A DNA stretch of 48,295 nucleotides from assembly GCF_000380165.1 (NCBI RefSeq), contig NZ_KB904681.1, positions 315-48,609 of the forward strand, given 5' to 3'. The notes beneath the pieces were generated by a model. The model was not told where the DNA came from. It made no database searches and saw only the letters and a program-made list of their open reading frames with translations. Source of the DNA: Wenjunlia vitaminophila DSM 41686 (GTDB lineage Bacteria > Actinomycetota > Actinomycetes > Streptomycetales > Streptomycetaceae). Of this stretch, positions 31,542 to 40,523 are shown one piece after another; within the stretch, counting starts at the first letter, position 1; every line of letters starts with the position of its first letter. Made by a program: the position numbers and the translations under genes.

Positions 31542-34500
31542 TCACCGGTCGGGCAGCCAACCGAGCTGGACCAGTGGTGTGCCGCGGCGCCGGGAGACGA
31601 ACAGACCACGGCCCGGGGGCATCGGCCGGGGGCGGGCCGAGCCCAGCAGCTCGCCCTCGGCCGGGTCGCCGGACAACAGCACCCCCTGGGCGCCGAGTTC
31701 CCTGACCCGTTGCAGGAACGGTTCGTACATGGCCCGCCCGGCGCCTCCCGAGCTCCGCGCGATGACGAAGCGCAGCCCCACGTCCCGGGCGAACGGCAGG
31801 TTGTCGGCAAGCTGGGCCATGGGGTTGCTGCCGGACGCGACCAGCTCGTAGTCGTCCACCAGTACGAACACCTGCGGGCCCGACCACCAGTCACGGGCCC
31901 GGAGCTGTGCGGGCGTCACGTCGGGGCCGGGCGCACGGCGGCCGATCAGCCGGTTGAGCTCGGTCATGTGGACCTCCATCGAGGAGGCCGTCGCCGCGTA
32001 CTCCAGCAGGTGGCTCTCCGGTACCGAACCCAGCAGGGAGCGCCGGTAGTCACCGACGACGATCAGGGCTTCCTCCCGGGTGTACCGCTCGGCGATCTGT
32101 TTGGCGACCAACCGCAGCAGCGCCGTCTTGCCGGACTCGCTGTCGCCGAAGACGACGAAGAACGGGTCGGTCTCGAAGTTGACGAAGACCGGAGCCAGCT
32201 CGGTCTCGTCCACACCGATCGCCACGCCCCGGTCCGGTTGCTCGAAACCCTTGGGCAGTGCGTCGACGCGCAACAGCGTGGGCAGCGTCCGCACCCTGGG
32301 CGCGGGCGGACCCGCCCAGCTCTCCTCCACCGCCCGGACCAGCGCCGCGGTGCCGTCCGGCAGGTCGTCCGGGTCCGAGGAGCCGTCGATCCGCGGAAGC
32401 GCCGTCAGGAAGTGCAGTCGGTCCGGTGTCAGGCCACGACCGGGCACGTTGACCGGCACGTTCGCCGCCAACCTGCGGTCCACCTCGGAGTCCATCGTGT
32501 CGCCCAGGCGCAGCTCGAGGCGGTTGAGCAGCAGGTCCTTCAGCGCCGGCCGGACCTCCATGTAACGTGCCGCGGAGACCACCACGTGCACGCCGTAGTT
32601 GAGGCCACGGGTCGCGATGTCGGTGATGACGGGCTCCAGCAGCTCGTAGTCCTGCCGGAACGAACCCCAGCCGTCGATCACCAGGAACACGTCGCCCCAC
32701 GGCTCGTCGGGCAGTTGTCCGGCGGCCCGGCGCTGCCGGTAGGTGGCGATGGAGTCGATGCCGGCGGTGCGGAAGAACTCCTCACGGCGGTTGAGGACCC
32801 CGGCGACCTCGGCCACGGTGCGCCGCACCCGTTCTGCGTCCAGCCGGCTGGCAACCCCGCCGACGTGGGGCAGGCCGGCGACGGCCAACATCGAGCCGCC
32901 GCCGAAGTCGAGGCAGTAGAACTGCACCTCGGCCGGGGTGTGGGTGACCGAGAACGCCGCGATCAGGGTCCGCAGCAGGGTGGACTTCCCCGATCGCGGG
33001 CCGCCGACCACAAGGCCGTGCCCCGCCGCCCCGGAGAAGTCCCGGTACAGCAGGTCACGACGCTGCTCGAACGGCTTGTCCACGATGCCGAGCGGCACCA
33101 CGAGCCTGCCGAGGCCGGGGTACTCCGGAGCGGTCAGTCCGCGTTCCGGGGCCACGGACAGCGGCGGCAGCACCTGGTCAACGGACGGCGGTTCGTTCAG
33201 CGGGGGCAGCCACACCTGGTGCGCCGGCGCGCCCTGGTTCTCCAGGCGCCGGACGATGACGTCGAGGACGGTGTCGGCCAGCGCGTCGTCGGGACGCGGC
33301 TGCGGCTGCGGCTGCGGCTGCGGCTCTGGGTCGGGATCGGGGAGGGACGGGGGCAGGGCCACCGGAGCCGCGGTGAACACCACCGGCCGGCGGCTGACGG
33401 AGCGGCGTGGCCCGCCTTCCCCGGGCACACCGGTCCGGTACGGCCCGGAGACGTAGGCGGCCTTGAACCGCACCAGTGACTCGGTGCCGGCCTTGAGGTA
33501 TCCCGATCCGGGCACCGACGGCAGGTGGTAGGCGTCGGGCACGCCGAGCGCCGCCCTGGACTCGGCGGCGGAGAACGTCCGCAGCCCGATCCGGTAGGAC
33601 AGATAGGTGTCGAGCCCCCGGAGCCGTCCCTCCTCGAGCCGCTGGGACGCCAACAGCAGGTGCACCCCGAGCGACCGCCCGATCCGCCCGATCTGCACGA
33701 ACATGTCGATGAACTCGGGTTTGGCGGTCAGCAGCTCGCTGAACTCGTCCAGCACCATCACCAGGGTGGCCAGCGGCTCCAGTGGCGCACCGGCCGCCCG
33801 TGCCTTCTCGTAGTCGTGGATGTTGGCGTAGTTGCCCGCCGCCCGCAGCAGTTCCTGGCGGCGCTGCAGTTCCCCGGTGATCGCGTCCCGCATCCGGTCG
33901 ACCAGCGCCAGGTCGTCCGCGAGGTTGGTGATCACCGCAGCCACGTGCGGGAGCTGCGACATCCCGGCGAAGGTCGCACCGCCCTTGAAGTCGGCCAGGA
34001 CGAAGTTCAACGTCTCGGAGGAGTGGGTCACCGCGAGACCGAGCACCAGGGTGCGCAGCAGCTCCGACTTCCCCGAGCCGGTGGCCCCCACGCACAGGCC
34101 GTGCGGGCCCATGCCCTCCTGCGCGGCCTCCTTCAGGTCAAGCACCACCGGGTCGCCGCCCTCGCCGACGCCGATCGGCACCCGCAGTCGGTCGTGCAGG
34201 GAACGCGGACGCCAGGTGCGGGTGACGTCCACCGCGTCGGCGTCACCGATCGCCATGAGGTCGGTGAAGTCGAGGTTGGCCAGCAGCGGCTCGTCGCGGT
34301 CAGCGCCGCTGCCCAGGCGCAGCGGGGCCAACTGCCGGGCCAGCGCCTCCGCCTGCACCGCGCCGAGGACGTCCGGACTGCCGGTGTAGCGCCCGGTACC
34401 CGACACCAGCTCCAGCCTGTCCGGCCTCACCTGCACGCAGAGGCCGCCGCGCAGTTCGTCCAGGTCGCCGGGGATCACCTCGAGGACGGTCACCCCCTGC

Positions 34501-35504
34501 AGCCCCTCAGCGGCGGCGAACGCCGAGTCCGGGGGGACCACCCCGCCGTCCAGGACCACCACCAGGTGCGCCTGGTCCACCAGTGGCGGGCCCTCGCGGT
34601 GGAACCGCGGGCGCCCCTCGAGCTCGGTGGCGAGCAGCGCCTCGAGCTCGGCGAGGTCGCCGCTGACCAGGCGCACCGCTCCCGCGCCGTCCGTCCGCTC
34701 CGGGTGCTGGGTGTGCGGCAGCCACTTGACCCACTCCCACTCCGCCGCCGAGCCCGGCGCGGCAACCACCGCGACGACCAGGTCCTCGGGCGAGTGGAGG
34801 GTCACCAGCTGGGCCAGCATCGCCCGGGACACCCCGTAGACGGTGTCCGGGGCCCCCGAGATCGTCAGGTGGTAGAACGCCCGCAGTGAGACCGCGAGCG
34901 GCAGCCCGTCCAGGGTGCCGTGCGCGGTGAGGAACTGGCGCATCGCGTTGGCGCTCAGCGGCTCCAGCTCGTCCAGCGGCGCGGTCTGCGGCGCCACCAG
35001 GGCGGTGGCTAACTGCTGGGGGCCGAGGCCGAGCCGGACCTGACCGAAGTCCGCGTCGCCGGGCCGCCGCTCCCACACCCTGCGGCCCTCGGCAACCACC
35101 GACCACAGCTGGTCCGGCGCCGGATGGATGTAGAACTGCGCCGCGCGCTGCTGGTGCGCGGTGCGGCGCACCTGCCGGCGCACCTGGGCCAGGTACTTCA
35201 GGTAGTCACGCCGGATGTCCGCCATCTGGCCGGCCGTGCCCTGGCGGGCCCGCACGATCTGCGCGATGACCATGGCCAGGGTGGAGACGATCATGATGCC
35301 GCCCATCACCTTCATGAACGGCGCCGAGTTCGGCATGAAGAAGAACGCCGCGGACCCGCCCATTCCCAGCAGGGGCAGCAGGTTCATCAGCCAGCCCTGG
35401 TCCTGGTTGCGCGGGATCTGCGGCGGTGGCTCCAGGTGGATCTCCTCGCTGGGAACCGCGGGGGGCAGCGCCCGCGCCGGCCGCTTGACGATGACCACGC
35501 TCAC
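31542..35504 (-). CDS. eccC: type VII secretion ATPase EccC (FtsK/SpoIIIE family)
   Basis: 1320 aa from GTG/ATG at 35504; single polypeptide, not split into EccCa/EccCb. EccC is the motor that recognises EsxB-type signals and drives secretion. Two membrane helices lie near residues 40-85 (LMNLLPLLGMGGSAAFFFMP; FMKVMGGIMIVSTLAMVIAQ). Three FtsK-like modules follow with Walker A motifs GATGSGKS (~470), GGPRSGKS (~833) and GDSESGKT (~1116). The first has a proper Walker B (VMVLDEFSELL); the second (VFLVIDGWGSF) and third (VFVLVDDYELV) are degenerate at Glu, as is common. A (PQ)n linker is encoded around 33297-33326. It heads the operon ending in the lipoprotein gene. Confidence 0.96.
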   Translation of the reverse strand: MSVVIVKRPARALPPAVPSEEIHLEPPPQIPRNQDQGWLMNLLPLLGMGGSAAFFFMPNSAPFMKVMGGIMIVSTLAMVIAQIVRARQGTAGQMADIRRDYLKYLAQVRRQVRRTAHQQRAAQFYIHPAPDQLWSVVAEGRRVWERRPGDADFGQVRLGLGPQQLATALVAPQTAPLDELEPLSANAMRQFLTAHGTLDGLPLAVSLRAFYHLTISGAPDTVYGVSRAMLAQLVTLHSPEDLVVAVVAAPGSAAEWEWVKWLPHTQHPERTDGAGAVRLVSGDLAELEALLATELEGRPRFHREGPPLVDQAHLVVVLDGGVVPPDSAFAAAEGLQGVTVLEVIPGDLDELRGGLCVQVRPDRLELVSGTGRYTGSPDVLGAVQAEALARQLAPLRLGSGADRDEPLLANLDFTDLMAIGDADAVDVTRTWRPRSLHDRLRVPIGVGEGGDPVVLDLKEAAQEGMGPHGLCVGATGSGKSELLRTLVLGLAVTHSSETLNFVLADFKGGATFAGMSQLPHVAAVITNLADDLALVDRMRDAITGELQRRQELLRAAGNYANIHDYEKARAAGAPLEPLATLVMVLDEFSELLTAKPEFIDMFVQIGRIGRSLGVHLLLASQRLEEGRLRGLDTYLSYRIGLRTFSAAESRAALGVPDAYHLPSVPGSGYLKAGTESLVRFKAAYVSGPYRTGVPGEGGPRRSVSRRPVVFTAAPVALPPSLPDPDPEPQPQPQPQPRPDDALADTVLDVIVRRLENQGAPAHQVWLPPLNEPPSVDQVLPPLSVAPERGLTAPEYPGLGRLVVPLGIVDKPFEQRRDLLYRDFSGAAGHGLVVGGPRSGKSTLLRTLIAAFSVTHTPAEVQFYCLDFGGGSMLAVAGLPHVGGVASRLDAERVRRTVAEVAGVLNRREEFFRTAGIDSIATYRQRRAAGQLPDEPWGDVFLVIDGWGSFRQDYELLEPVITDIATRGLNYGVHVVVSAARYMEVRPALKDLLLNRLELRLGDTMDSEVDRRLAANVPVNVPGRGLTPDRLHFLTALPRIDGSSDPDDLPDGTAALVRAVEESWAGPPAPRVRTLPTLLRVDALPKGFEQPDRGVAIGVDETELAPVFVNFETDPFFVVFGDSESGKTALLRLVAKQIAERYTREEALIVVGDYRRSLLGSVPESHLLEYAATASSMEVHMTELNRLIGRRAPGPDVTPAQLRARDWWSGPQVFVLVDDYELVASGSNPMAQLADNLPFARDVGLRFVIARSSGGAGRAMYEPFLQRVRELGAQGVLLSGDPAEGELLGSARPRPMPPGRGLFVSRRRGTPLVQLGWLPDR
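33297..33326 (-). repeat. hexanucleotide repeat inside eccC
   Basis: Five near-perfect CGGCTG units in a row (plus strand) encode the PQPQPQPQ linker between the first and second ATPase modules. Length variation here would stay in frame. Confidence 0.8.
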
Positions 35505-35894
35505 CTTCGCACCAGCCCTGTCGCTCGTCGCCGTGGCCGTCCCACCGCCCGGGGGACGGGAACCGCCGTACGTGTCTGGGTGCGCACCGGATCACCGAAC
35601 CGGGTGGTTCCGGCCGGCTCGCCGTGCGGGAGACCAGGGAGGGCGGACCTTCCGCGGCACCTCCACCGCACCCTCCCGCCGACCCCCCGGTGACGCTGCG
35701 CGAACCACGATCCTACTGTGCGTGTGCGCACCCGTGCCGGTCGCCTCACGGACGCGGCCCCCCACCAACGAGCCTGGCTGGAACGTGACCTGTCGGCCCG
35801 TCAGCGCGGGACACTGCCGGCTCGGGCGGTGGGCGCAGCGGTAGGGTGGCGCACCGCCGAGCACCACCCGTTGTGACCGAGGGGATCAGAACCG
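35505..35894. other. 390-base divergent region between eccC and eccD
   Basis: No gene is supported. On the minus strand TAGGAT (35715 to 35710) is a -10 candidate for eccC, just beside the inverted repeat GTGCG-TGTG-CGCAC (35718-35731). On the plus strand TAGGGT (35842-35847) is a -10 candidate for eccD, start near 35854. Neither has a good -35. The eccD site GAGGGG lies about 11 bases before its GTG. Confidence 0.45.
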
Positions 35895-37361
35895 GTGAGC
35901 ATCACCGCAGCGACCGGCTACTGCCGGGTCACCGTCGTCGCCCCCGACAGCCGGATCGACGTCGCGCTCCCGGAGGACGTGCCGCTCGCCGACGTCTACC
36001 CGGAGATCCTGCGTCTGTCCGGGCAGACCCAGGCCACCGGCGAGCCCACCGGCTTCCACCTGGTGCGCCGGGACGGCACCGTGCTCGACGCCGGGATGAC
36101 CCTGGCCGCGCAGCGGGTGCTCGACGGCGAGCTGCTCGCGCTGCGGCCCTTCGCCGACTCCCTGCCCCCCGCGGTCTACGACGACGTGGCGGACGCCATC
36201 GCCTCCGCCGTGGACCGGGACCGCAGTCGCTGGAGCGACGACCTGATGCGGGTCGCCGGGCTGGTCGGCGGGGTGCTGCTGCTGGTCATGATGGGCCTGG
36301 TGCTGTGGTACGGCGACCCGGTGGGCCACGACATGCACGGCCTGCCCGGCATCGTCGCCGGGAGCACCGGGGTGGTGTTGGTCGCCCTGTCCGGGGTGCG
36401 GGCCCGGGTGTACGACGACCGTGCCTCCGCGCTGGCGCTCGGCCTCGGCGCGCTGCCGCACCTGCTGCTCGCCGGCTCCGGCGTCCTCGCCCCGGACGCC
36501 GGCGAGGGCCCCGGACGCCTCCAGTTCCTGACCGGCTGCGTCGCGGTTCTGGTCGCCTCGGTGCTGTTGATCGCGCTGACGCCGCGGGGGGACTCGGCCT
36601 TCGTCGCGGCGGCCTTCGTGTCCACCGCCGGCACCCTCGCCACGTTCGGTGCGATCGTCACGGACTCCCGGCCCAGCGACGCCGCCGCGGTGACCGCCGT
36701 CACCGCCATCGCCTTCGTGGCGTTCCTCCCCGGCTGGTCGGCCCGGTTCGCCCGGCTGCCGATCGGGTTCCGCTCGCCCGAGGAGCTGGCCCGTGAGGAG
36801 GAACACGGCACCGACCCCCGCACCGACGACGAGCCGATCGACTTTCAGCGGATCGCCGCCCAGGCCAGGCGCGGTCACGAGCTGCTGCTCGGCCTGGTGG
36901 GCGGCTGTTCCGCGGTGGTGGTCGGCAGCGGCACGGTCCTCGGGTTCAGCGAGAGCACCCTGCCGGAGCTGCTGGCGCTGGCCGTCGGGGTCGCGGCGCT
37001 GCTGCGCGCCCGGCTGTTCCGGTACACCGTCCAGGTCGCGTGCCTCCTGGTCTCCGGTATCGTGACGATCTCCCTGCTGCTGCTGGGCCTGGCGCTGAAC
37101 CCCCCGTACGAGGTGGTCCGGGCGATCACGCAGGACACCGGTTCGGCGGCGGACATCCGCCTCCTGTGGCTGTCCGGCTGTGTCGCCGCCGGCGCCGCGG
37201 TACTGGTGGCCGTTGCGCTGATCGTGCCCCGCCGCGGGGTGTCCCCGTTCTGGGGGAGGGCGCTGGACCTCGCCGACGCGCTGGTGCTCCTCAGCCTGGT
37301 CCCGCTGTGCCTGGCCGTGCTCGACGTGTACGCCGAGGCCCGGGGCATGACCAGCGGCTGA
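35895..37361 (+). CDS. eccD: type VII secretion integral membrane protein EccD
   Basis: 488 aa from GTG 35895. EccD forms the membrane vestibule of ESX complexes. The first ~95 residues are the ubiquitin-like (YukD) domain (RVTVVAPDSRIDVALPEDVP ... RRDGTVLDAGMTLAAQRVL). From residue ~115 there are about eleven hydrophobic helices, e.g. VAGLVGGVLLLVMMGLVLWY, VALSGVRARVYDDR-adjacent helices, and VLLSLVPLCLAVLDVYAEA at the end. The length is normal for the family. It is divergent from eccC and its stop (TGA 37359-37361) overlaps the -10 region that probably drives rpsO. Confidence 0.95.
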   Translation: MSITAATGYCRVTVVAPDSRIDVALPEDVPLADVYPEILRLSGQTQATGEPTGFHLVRRDGTVLDAGMTLAAQRVLDGELLALRPFADSLPPAVYDDVADAIASAVDRDRSRWSDDLMRVAGLVGGVLLLVMMGLVLWYGDPVGHDMHGLPGIVAGSTGVVLVALSGVRARVYDDRASALALGLGALPHLLLAGSGVLAPDAGEGPGRLQFLTGCVAVLVASVLLIALTPRGDSAFVAAAFVSTAGTLATFGAIVTDSRPSDAAAVTAVTAIAFVAFLPGWSARFARLPIGFRSPEELAREEEHGTDPRTDDEPIDFQRIAAQARRGHELLLGLVGGCSAVVVGSGTVLGFSESTLPELLALAVGVAALLRARLFRYTVQVACLLVSGIVTISLLLLGLALNPPYEVVRAITQDTGSAADIRLLWLSGCVAAGAAVLVAVALIVPRRGVSPFWGRALDLADALVLLSLVPLCLAVLDVYAEARGMTSG

Positions 37362-37390
37362 TAGGCTGGGCGGGATCCGTTTCGGGATCC
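37360..37390 (+). promoter_or_regulatory. rpsO promoter -10 and 5' hairpin
   Basis: GATAGGCTGGGCGGG (37360-37374) repeats the sequence upstream of rimP and includes TAGGCT (37362-37367). GGATCC at 37373-37378 and again at 37385-37390 can pair around GTTTCG, forming a hairpin at the predicted 5' end of the transcript (start near 37374). Confidence 0.5.
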
Positions 37391-37517
37391 TCCCTCGGCA
37401 GAGTGACCGAAGGGGCTCCCGAACGACGGACCGTGCCACACGCCGCGCGAGTCACCGAAGCATTCCTGTGAAGAAGACCAGGAGCACTCACGCGTGCGGG
37501 AACCCCAAGGAGCCGCA

Positions 37518-37805
37518 GTGTCCCTCGATGTTGCCACCAAGAAGCAGATCATCGCCGAGTACGCCACCAAGGAGGGCGACACCGGCTCCCCCGAGGTCCA
37601 GGTCGCGCTGCTCACCCGGCGCATCAGCGACCTCACCGAGCACCTGAAGACCCACAAGCACGACCACCACAGCCGTCGTGGTCTGCTGCTGCTGGTCGGC
37701 CAGCGCCGCCGTCTGCTGCAGTACCTGGCCAAGAAGGACATCCAGCGGTTCAGGTCCCTGGTCGAGCGACTGGGCATCCGCCGCGGCGCCGCGGGCGCCA
37801 AGTAG
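37518..37805 (+). CDS. rpsO: 30S ribosomal protein S15
   Basis: 95 aa from GTG 37518, with AAGGAG 5 bases upstream. S15 binds the central domain of 16S rRNA early in 30S assembly. [60 protein letters not shown] and [20 protein letters not shown] are the S15 signature and cover the full length. A longer in-frame start at 37494 adds eight residues not found in S15. Two hairpins separate it from pnp, the common rpsO-pnp arrangement in which the intergenic structure is an RNase III target (known in Escherichia coli and Streptomyces). Confidence 0.98.
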   Translation: MSLDVATKKQIIAEYATKEGDTGSPEVQVALLTRRISDLTEHLKTHKHDHHSRRGLLLLVGQRRRLLQYLAKKDIQRFRSLVERLGIRRGAAGAK

Positions 37806-37816
37806 TACGGCGCGCC

Positions 37817-37847
37817 AGGGAGCGGTTCCCCACCGGGGCCGCTCCCT
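37817..37847 (+). terminator. first hairpin after rpsO
   Basis: AGGGAGCGG (37817-37825) pairs with CCGCTCCCT (37839-37847); inner CCCC/GGGG pairs extend it. TTTCG follows. It is a probable attenuating terminator. Confidence 0.82.
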
Positions 37848-37852
37848 TTCGC

Positions 37853-37883
37853 GTGTGTGCCGGACGGGACGCCCGGCACACAC
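37853..37883 (+). terminator. second hairpin in the rpsO-pnp gap
   Basis: GTGTGTGCCGG (37853-37863) pairs perfectly with CCGGCACACAC (37873-37883) around 9 bases. It stands five bases after the first hairpin. Together they could form the processing site between rpsO and pnp. Confidence 0.72.
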
Positions 37884-38000
37884 CGGGACACCCCCAGCGT
37901 CCCGCAGTCCCCGCCCGGCCACCGGTCGGTTCCCGTGCGACACGGGTCCGTACCGGTGGAGACGGACCTGGCGGGAGCACCCGCTCGGATCTTGCCGTCG

Positions 38001-38034
38001 TGCGGTCCGCCGAAGCTTTGTAGTCTGGACCGCA
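38001..38034 (+). promoter_or_regulatory. pnp promoter candidate inside an inverted repeat
   Basis: TGCGGTCC (38001-38008) and GGACCGCA (38027-38034) are perfect complements flanking TAGTCT (38021-38026), a -10-like box. A TTGCCG at 37992-37997 is 23 bases away, too far for a normal -35. It could be an operator, or an RNA hairpin in the readthrough message. Confidence 0.42.
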
Positions 38035-38267
38035 AACACGTCACATGTGAACACCAGGAGCGACCCACCATCCCGGCGTCGGCGCCAGGAGGCGCCGGTC
38101 CTCGGTAGTGGCCGCCGGGAACGGACCGCACCCACCGGTGCGCGAGGTCCCGGGGGCTTCGATCGATGACCGGCCCGGCCGGCGTCACCACCGGCGAGAA
38201 GGGGAAGCTCCGCATGGATCCGGCCGACGCCCAGGCACCGGCCGGAGGAGAAAGAGGAGAACTCCCT

Positions 38268-40523
38268 GTGGAGAACGAGACCCACTACGCCGAAGCCGTG
38301 ATCGACAACGGTTCCTTCGGCACCCGCACCATCCGCTTCGAGACCGGTCGCCTCGCCCGCCAGGCCGCCGGGTCCGCGGTGGCCTACCTGGACGACGAGA
38401 CGATGGTGCTCTCCGCCACCACCGCCTCCAAGCACCCCAAGGAGCAGCTCGACTTCTTCCCGCTGACGGTGGACGTCGAGGAGCGGATGTACGCCGCCGG
38501 GCGCATCCCCGGCTCCTTCTTCCGTCGTGAGGGACGGCCGTCCGAGGACGCCATCCTCACGTGTCGGCTGATCGACCGACCGCTGCGCCCGTCGTTCGCC
38601 AAGGGGCTGCGCAACGAGATCCAGATCGTGGCCACCGTGATGGCGCTCAACCCGGAGCACCTCTACGACGTCGTCGCGATCAACGCCGCCTCGGCCTCCA
38701 CCCAGCTCGCCGGGCTGCCCTTCTCCGGGCCCATCGGTGGCGTCCGGGTGGCCCTGATCCGCGGCCAGTGGGTGGCGTTCCCGACCCACACCGAGCTCAA
38801 CGAGGCCGTGTTCGACATGGTCGTCGCCGGCCGTACCCTGCCCGACGGCGACGTCGCGATCATGATGGTCGAGGCCGAGGCCACCGAGCGGACGATCAAG
38901 CTGGTGGCGGGTGGCGCCGAGGCCCCGACCGAGGAGGTCGTCGCCGCGGGTCTGGACGCCGCCAAGCCGTTCATCAAGGTGCTGTGCAAGGCCCAGAGCG
39001 ACCTCGCGGCCAAGGCAGCCCAGGTCCAGGGCGAGAAGGCACTGCCCGAGTTCCCGCGCTTCCTCGACTACCAGGACGACGTCTACGAGGCGCTGAGCAC
39101 CGCCGTCACCGACGAGCTCAAGAACGCCCTGACCATCGCCGGCAAGCAGGCCAGGGAGACCGAGCTGGACCGGGTCAAGGCGCTGGCCGCGGAGAAGCTG
39201 CTGCCCCAGTTCGAGGGCCGGGAGAAGGAGATCTCCGCGGCCTACCGCGCGCTGACCAAGAAGCTGGTCCGCGAGCGCGTGATCACCGAGCGGGTGCGCA
39301 TCGACGGCCGTGGCGTCACCGACATCCGCACCCTCGCGGCCGAGGTCGAGGTCGTCCCGCGGGTGCACGGCTCGGCCCTGTTCGAGCGTGGCGAGACCCA
39401 GATCCTCGGTGTCACCACCCTCAACATGCTGCGGATGGAGCAGCTGCTCGACACGCTGTCCCCGGAGACCCGCAAGCGCTACATGCACAACTACAACTTC
39501 CCGCCCTACTCCACCGGTGAGACCGGCCGGGTGGGTTCGCCCAAGCGGCGGGAGATCGGCCACGGTGCGCTGGCCGAGCGGGCGCTGCTGCCGGTGCTGC
39601 CCAGCCGCGAGGAGTTCCCCTACGCCATCCGCCAGGTCTCCGAGGCCCTGGGCTCCAACGGCTCCACGTCGATGGGCTCGGTCTGCGCCTCCACCATGTC
39701 CCTGCTGAACGCCGGTGTGCCGTTGAAGGCACCGGTCGCCGGCATCGCGATGGGCCTGATCTCCCAGGAGGTCGACGGCGAGACGCACTACGTGACCCTC
39801 ACCGACATCCTGGGTGCCGAGGACGCGTTCGGTGACATGGACTTCAAGGTGGCCGGCACCAAGGAGTTCGTCACCGCCCTCCAGCTCGACACCAAGCTCG
39901 ACGGCATCCCCGCGTCGGTGCTGGCCGCGGCCCTCAAGCAGGCCAGGGACGCCCGCCTGCACATCCTCGACGTGATGATGGAGGCCATCGACACCCCGGA
40001 CGAGATGTCCCCGAACGCCCCCCGGATCATCACCGTCAAGATCCCGGTGGACAAGATCGGCGAGGTCATCGGCCCCAAGGGCAAGATGATCAACCAGATC
40101 CAGGAGGACACCGGCGCGGACATCACCATCGAGGACGACGGCACCATCTACATCGGCGCCGTCGACGGCCCGTCCGCCGAGGCGGCCCGCGCCACCATCA
40201 ACGGCATCGCCAACCCGCAGATGCCCGAGGTCGGCGAGCGGTACCTGGGCACCGTGGTGAAGACCACCACCTTCGGGGCCTTCGTCTCGCTGCTGCCCGG
40301 CAAGGACGGTCTGCTGCACATCTCGCAGCTCCGCAAGCTCGCCGGTGGCAAGCGGGTGGAGAACGTCGAGGACGTGGTCAGCGTCGGCCACAAGGTGCAG
40401 GTCGAGATCGCCGAGATCGACCAGCGCGGCAAGCTCTCGCTGATCCCGGTGATCGAGGAGGAGGCGGCACCCGAGCCTGCGGACGCCGCTCCCGCCGCGG
40501 GCAAGGGCGGCAGCGCCAAGTGA
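38268..40523 (+). CDS. pnp: polyribonucleotide nucleotidyltransferase (PNPase)
   Basis: 751 aa from GTG 38268, with GAGGAGA 7-8 bases upstream. PNPase is a phosphorolytic 3'-5' exoribonuclease and, in actinomycetes, also a poly(A) polymerase. Two RNase PH domains are present: the first with [40 protein letters not shown] and RPLRPSF; the second with [20 protein letters not shown] and [22 protein letters not shown] ([20 protein letters not shown]) and S1 ([20 protein letters not shown]) domains follow. An ATG at 38214 would add 18 residues without homology. The GTG of the M16 peptidase overlaps its stop. Confidence 0.97.
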   Translation: MENETHYAEAVIDNGSFGTRTIRFETGRLARQAAGSAVAYLDDETMVLSATTASKHPKEQLDFFPLTVDVEERMYAAGRIPGSFFRREGRPSEDAILTCRLIDRPLRPSFAKGLRNEIQIVATVMALNPEHLYDVVAINAASASTQLAGLPFSGPIGGVRVALIRGQWVAFPTHTELNEAVFDMVVAGRTLPDGDVAIMMVEAEATERTIKLVAGGAEAPTEEVVAAGLDAAKPFIKVLCKAQSDLAAKAAQVQGEKALPEFPRFLDYQDDVYEALSTAVTDELKNALTIAGKQARETELDRVKALAAEKLLPQFEGREKEISAAYRALTKKLVRERVITERVRIDGRGVTDIRTLAAEVEVVPRVHGSALFERGETQILGVTTLNMLRMEQLLDTLSPETRKRYMHNYNFPPYSTGETGRVGSPKRREIGHGALAERALLPVLPSREEFPYAIRQVSEALGSNGSTSMGSVCASTMSLLNAGVPLKAPVAGIAMGLISQEVDGETHYVTLTDILGAEDAFGDMDFKVAGTKEFVTALQLDTKLDGIPASVLAAALKQARDARLHILDVMMEAIDTPDEMSPNAPRIITVKIPVDKIGEVIGPKGKMINQIQEDTGADITIEDDGTIYIGAVDGPSAEAARATINGIANPQMPEVGERYLGTVVKTTTFGAFVSLLPGKDGLLHISQLRKLAGGKRVENVEDVVSVGHKVQVEIAEIDQRGKLSLIPVIEEEAAPEPADAAPAAGKGGSAK

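Noticed and set aside
30933-33479. An 848-codon open frame on the plus strand opposite the DUF6571-like gene and eccC
   Set aside because: eccC and its neighbours on the other strand have clear motifs; the frame is a GC-bias by-product.
37488-40391. A 967-codon open frame on the minus strand opposite rpsO-pnp
   Set aside because: It is the mirror of a strongly coding, high-GC plus-strand gene; its translation is repetitive Gly/Val/Asp/Leu-rich and lacks domains.
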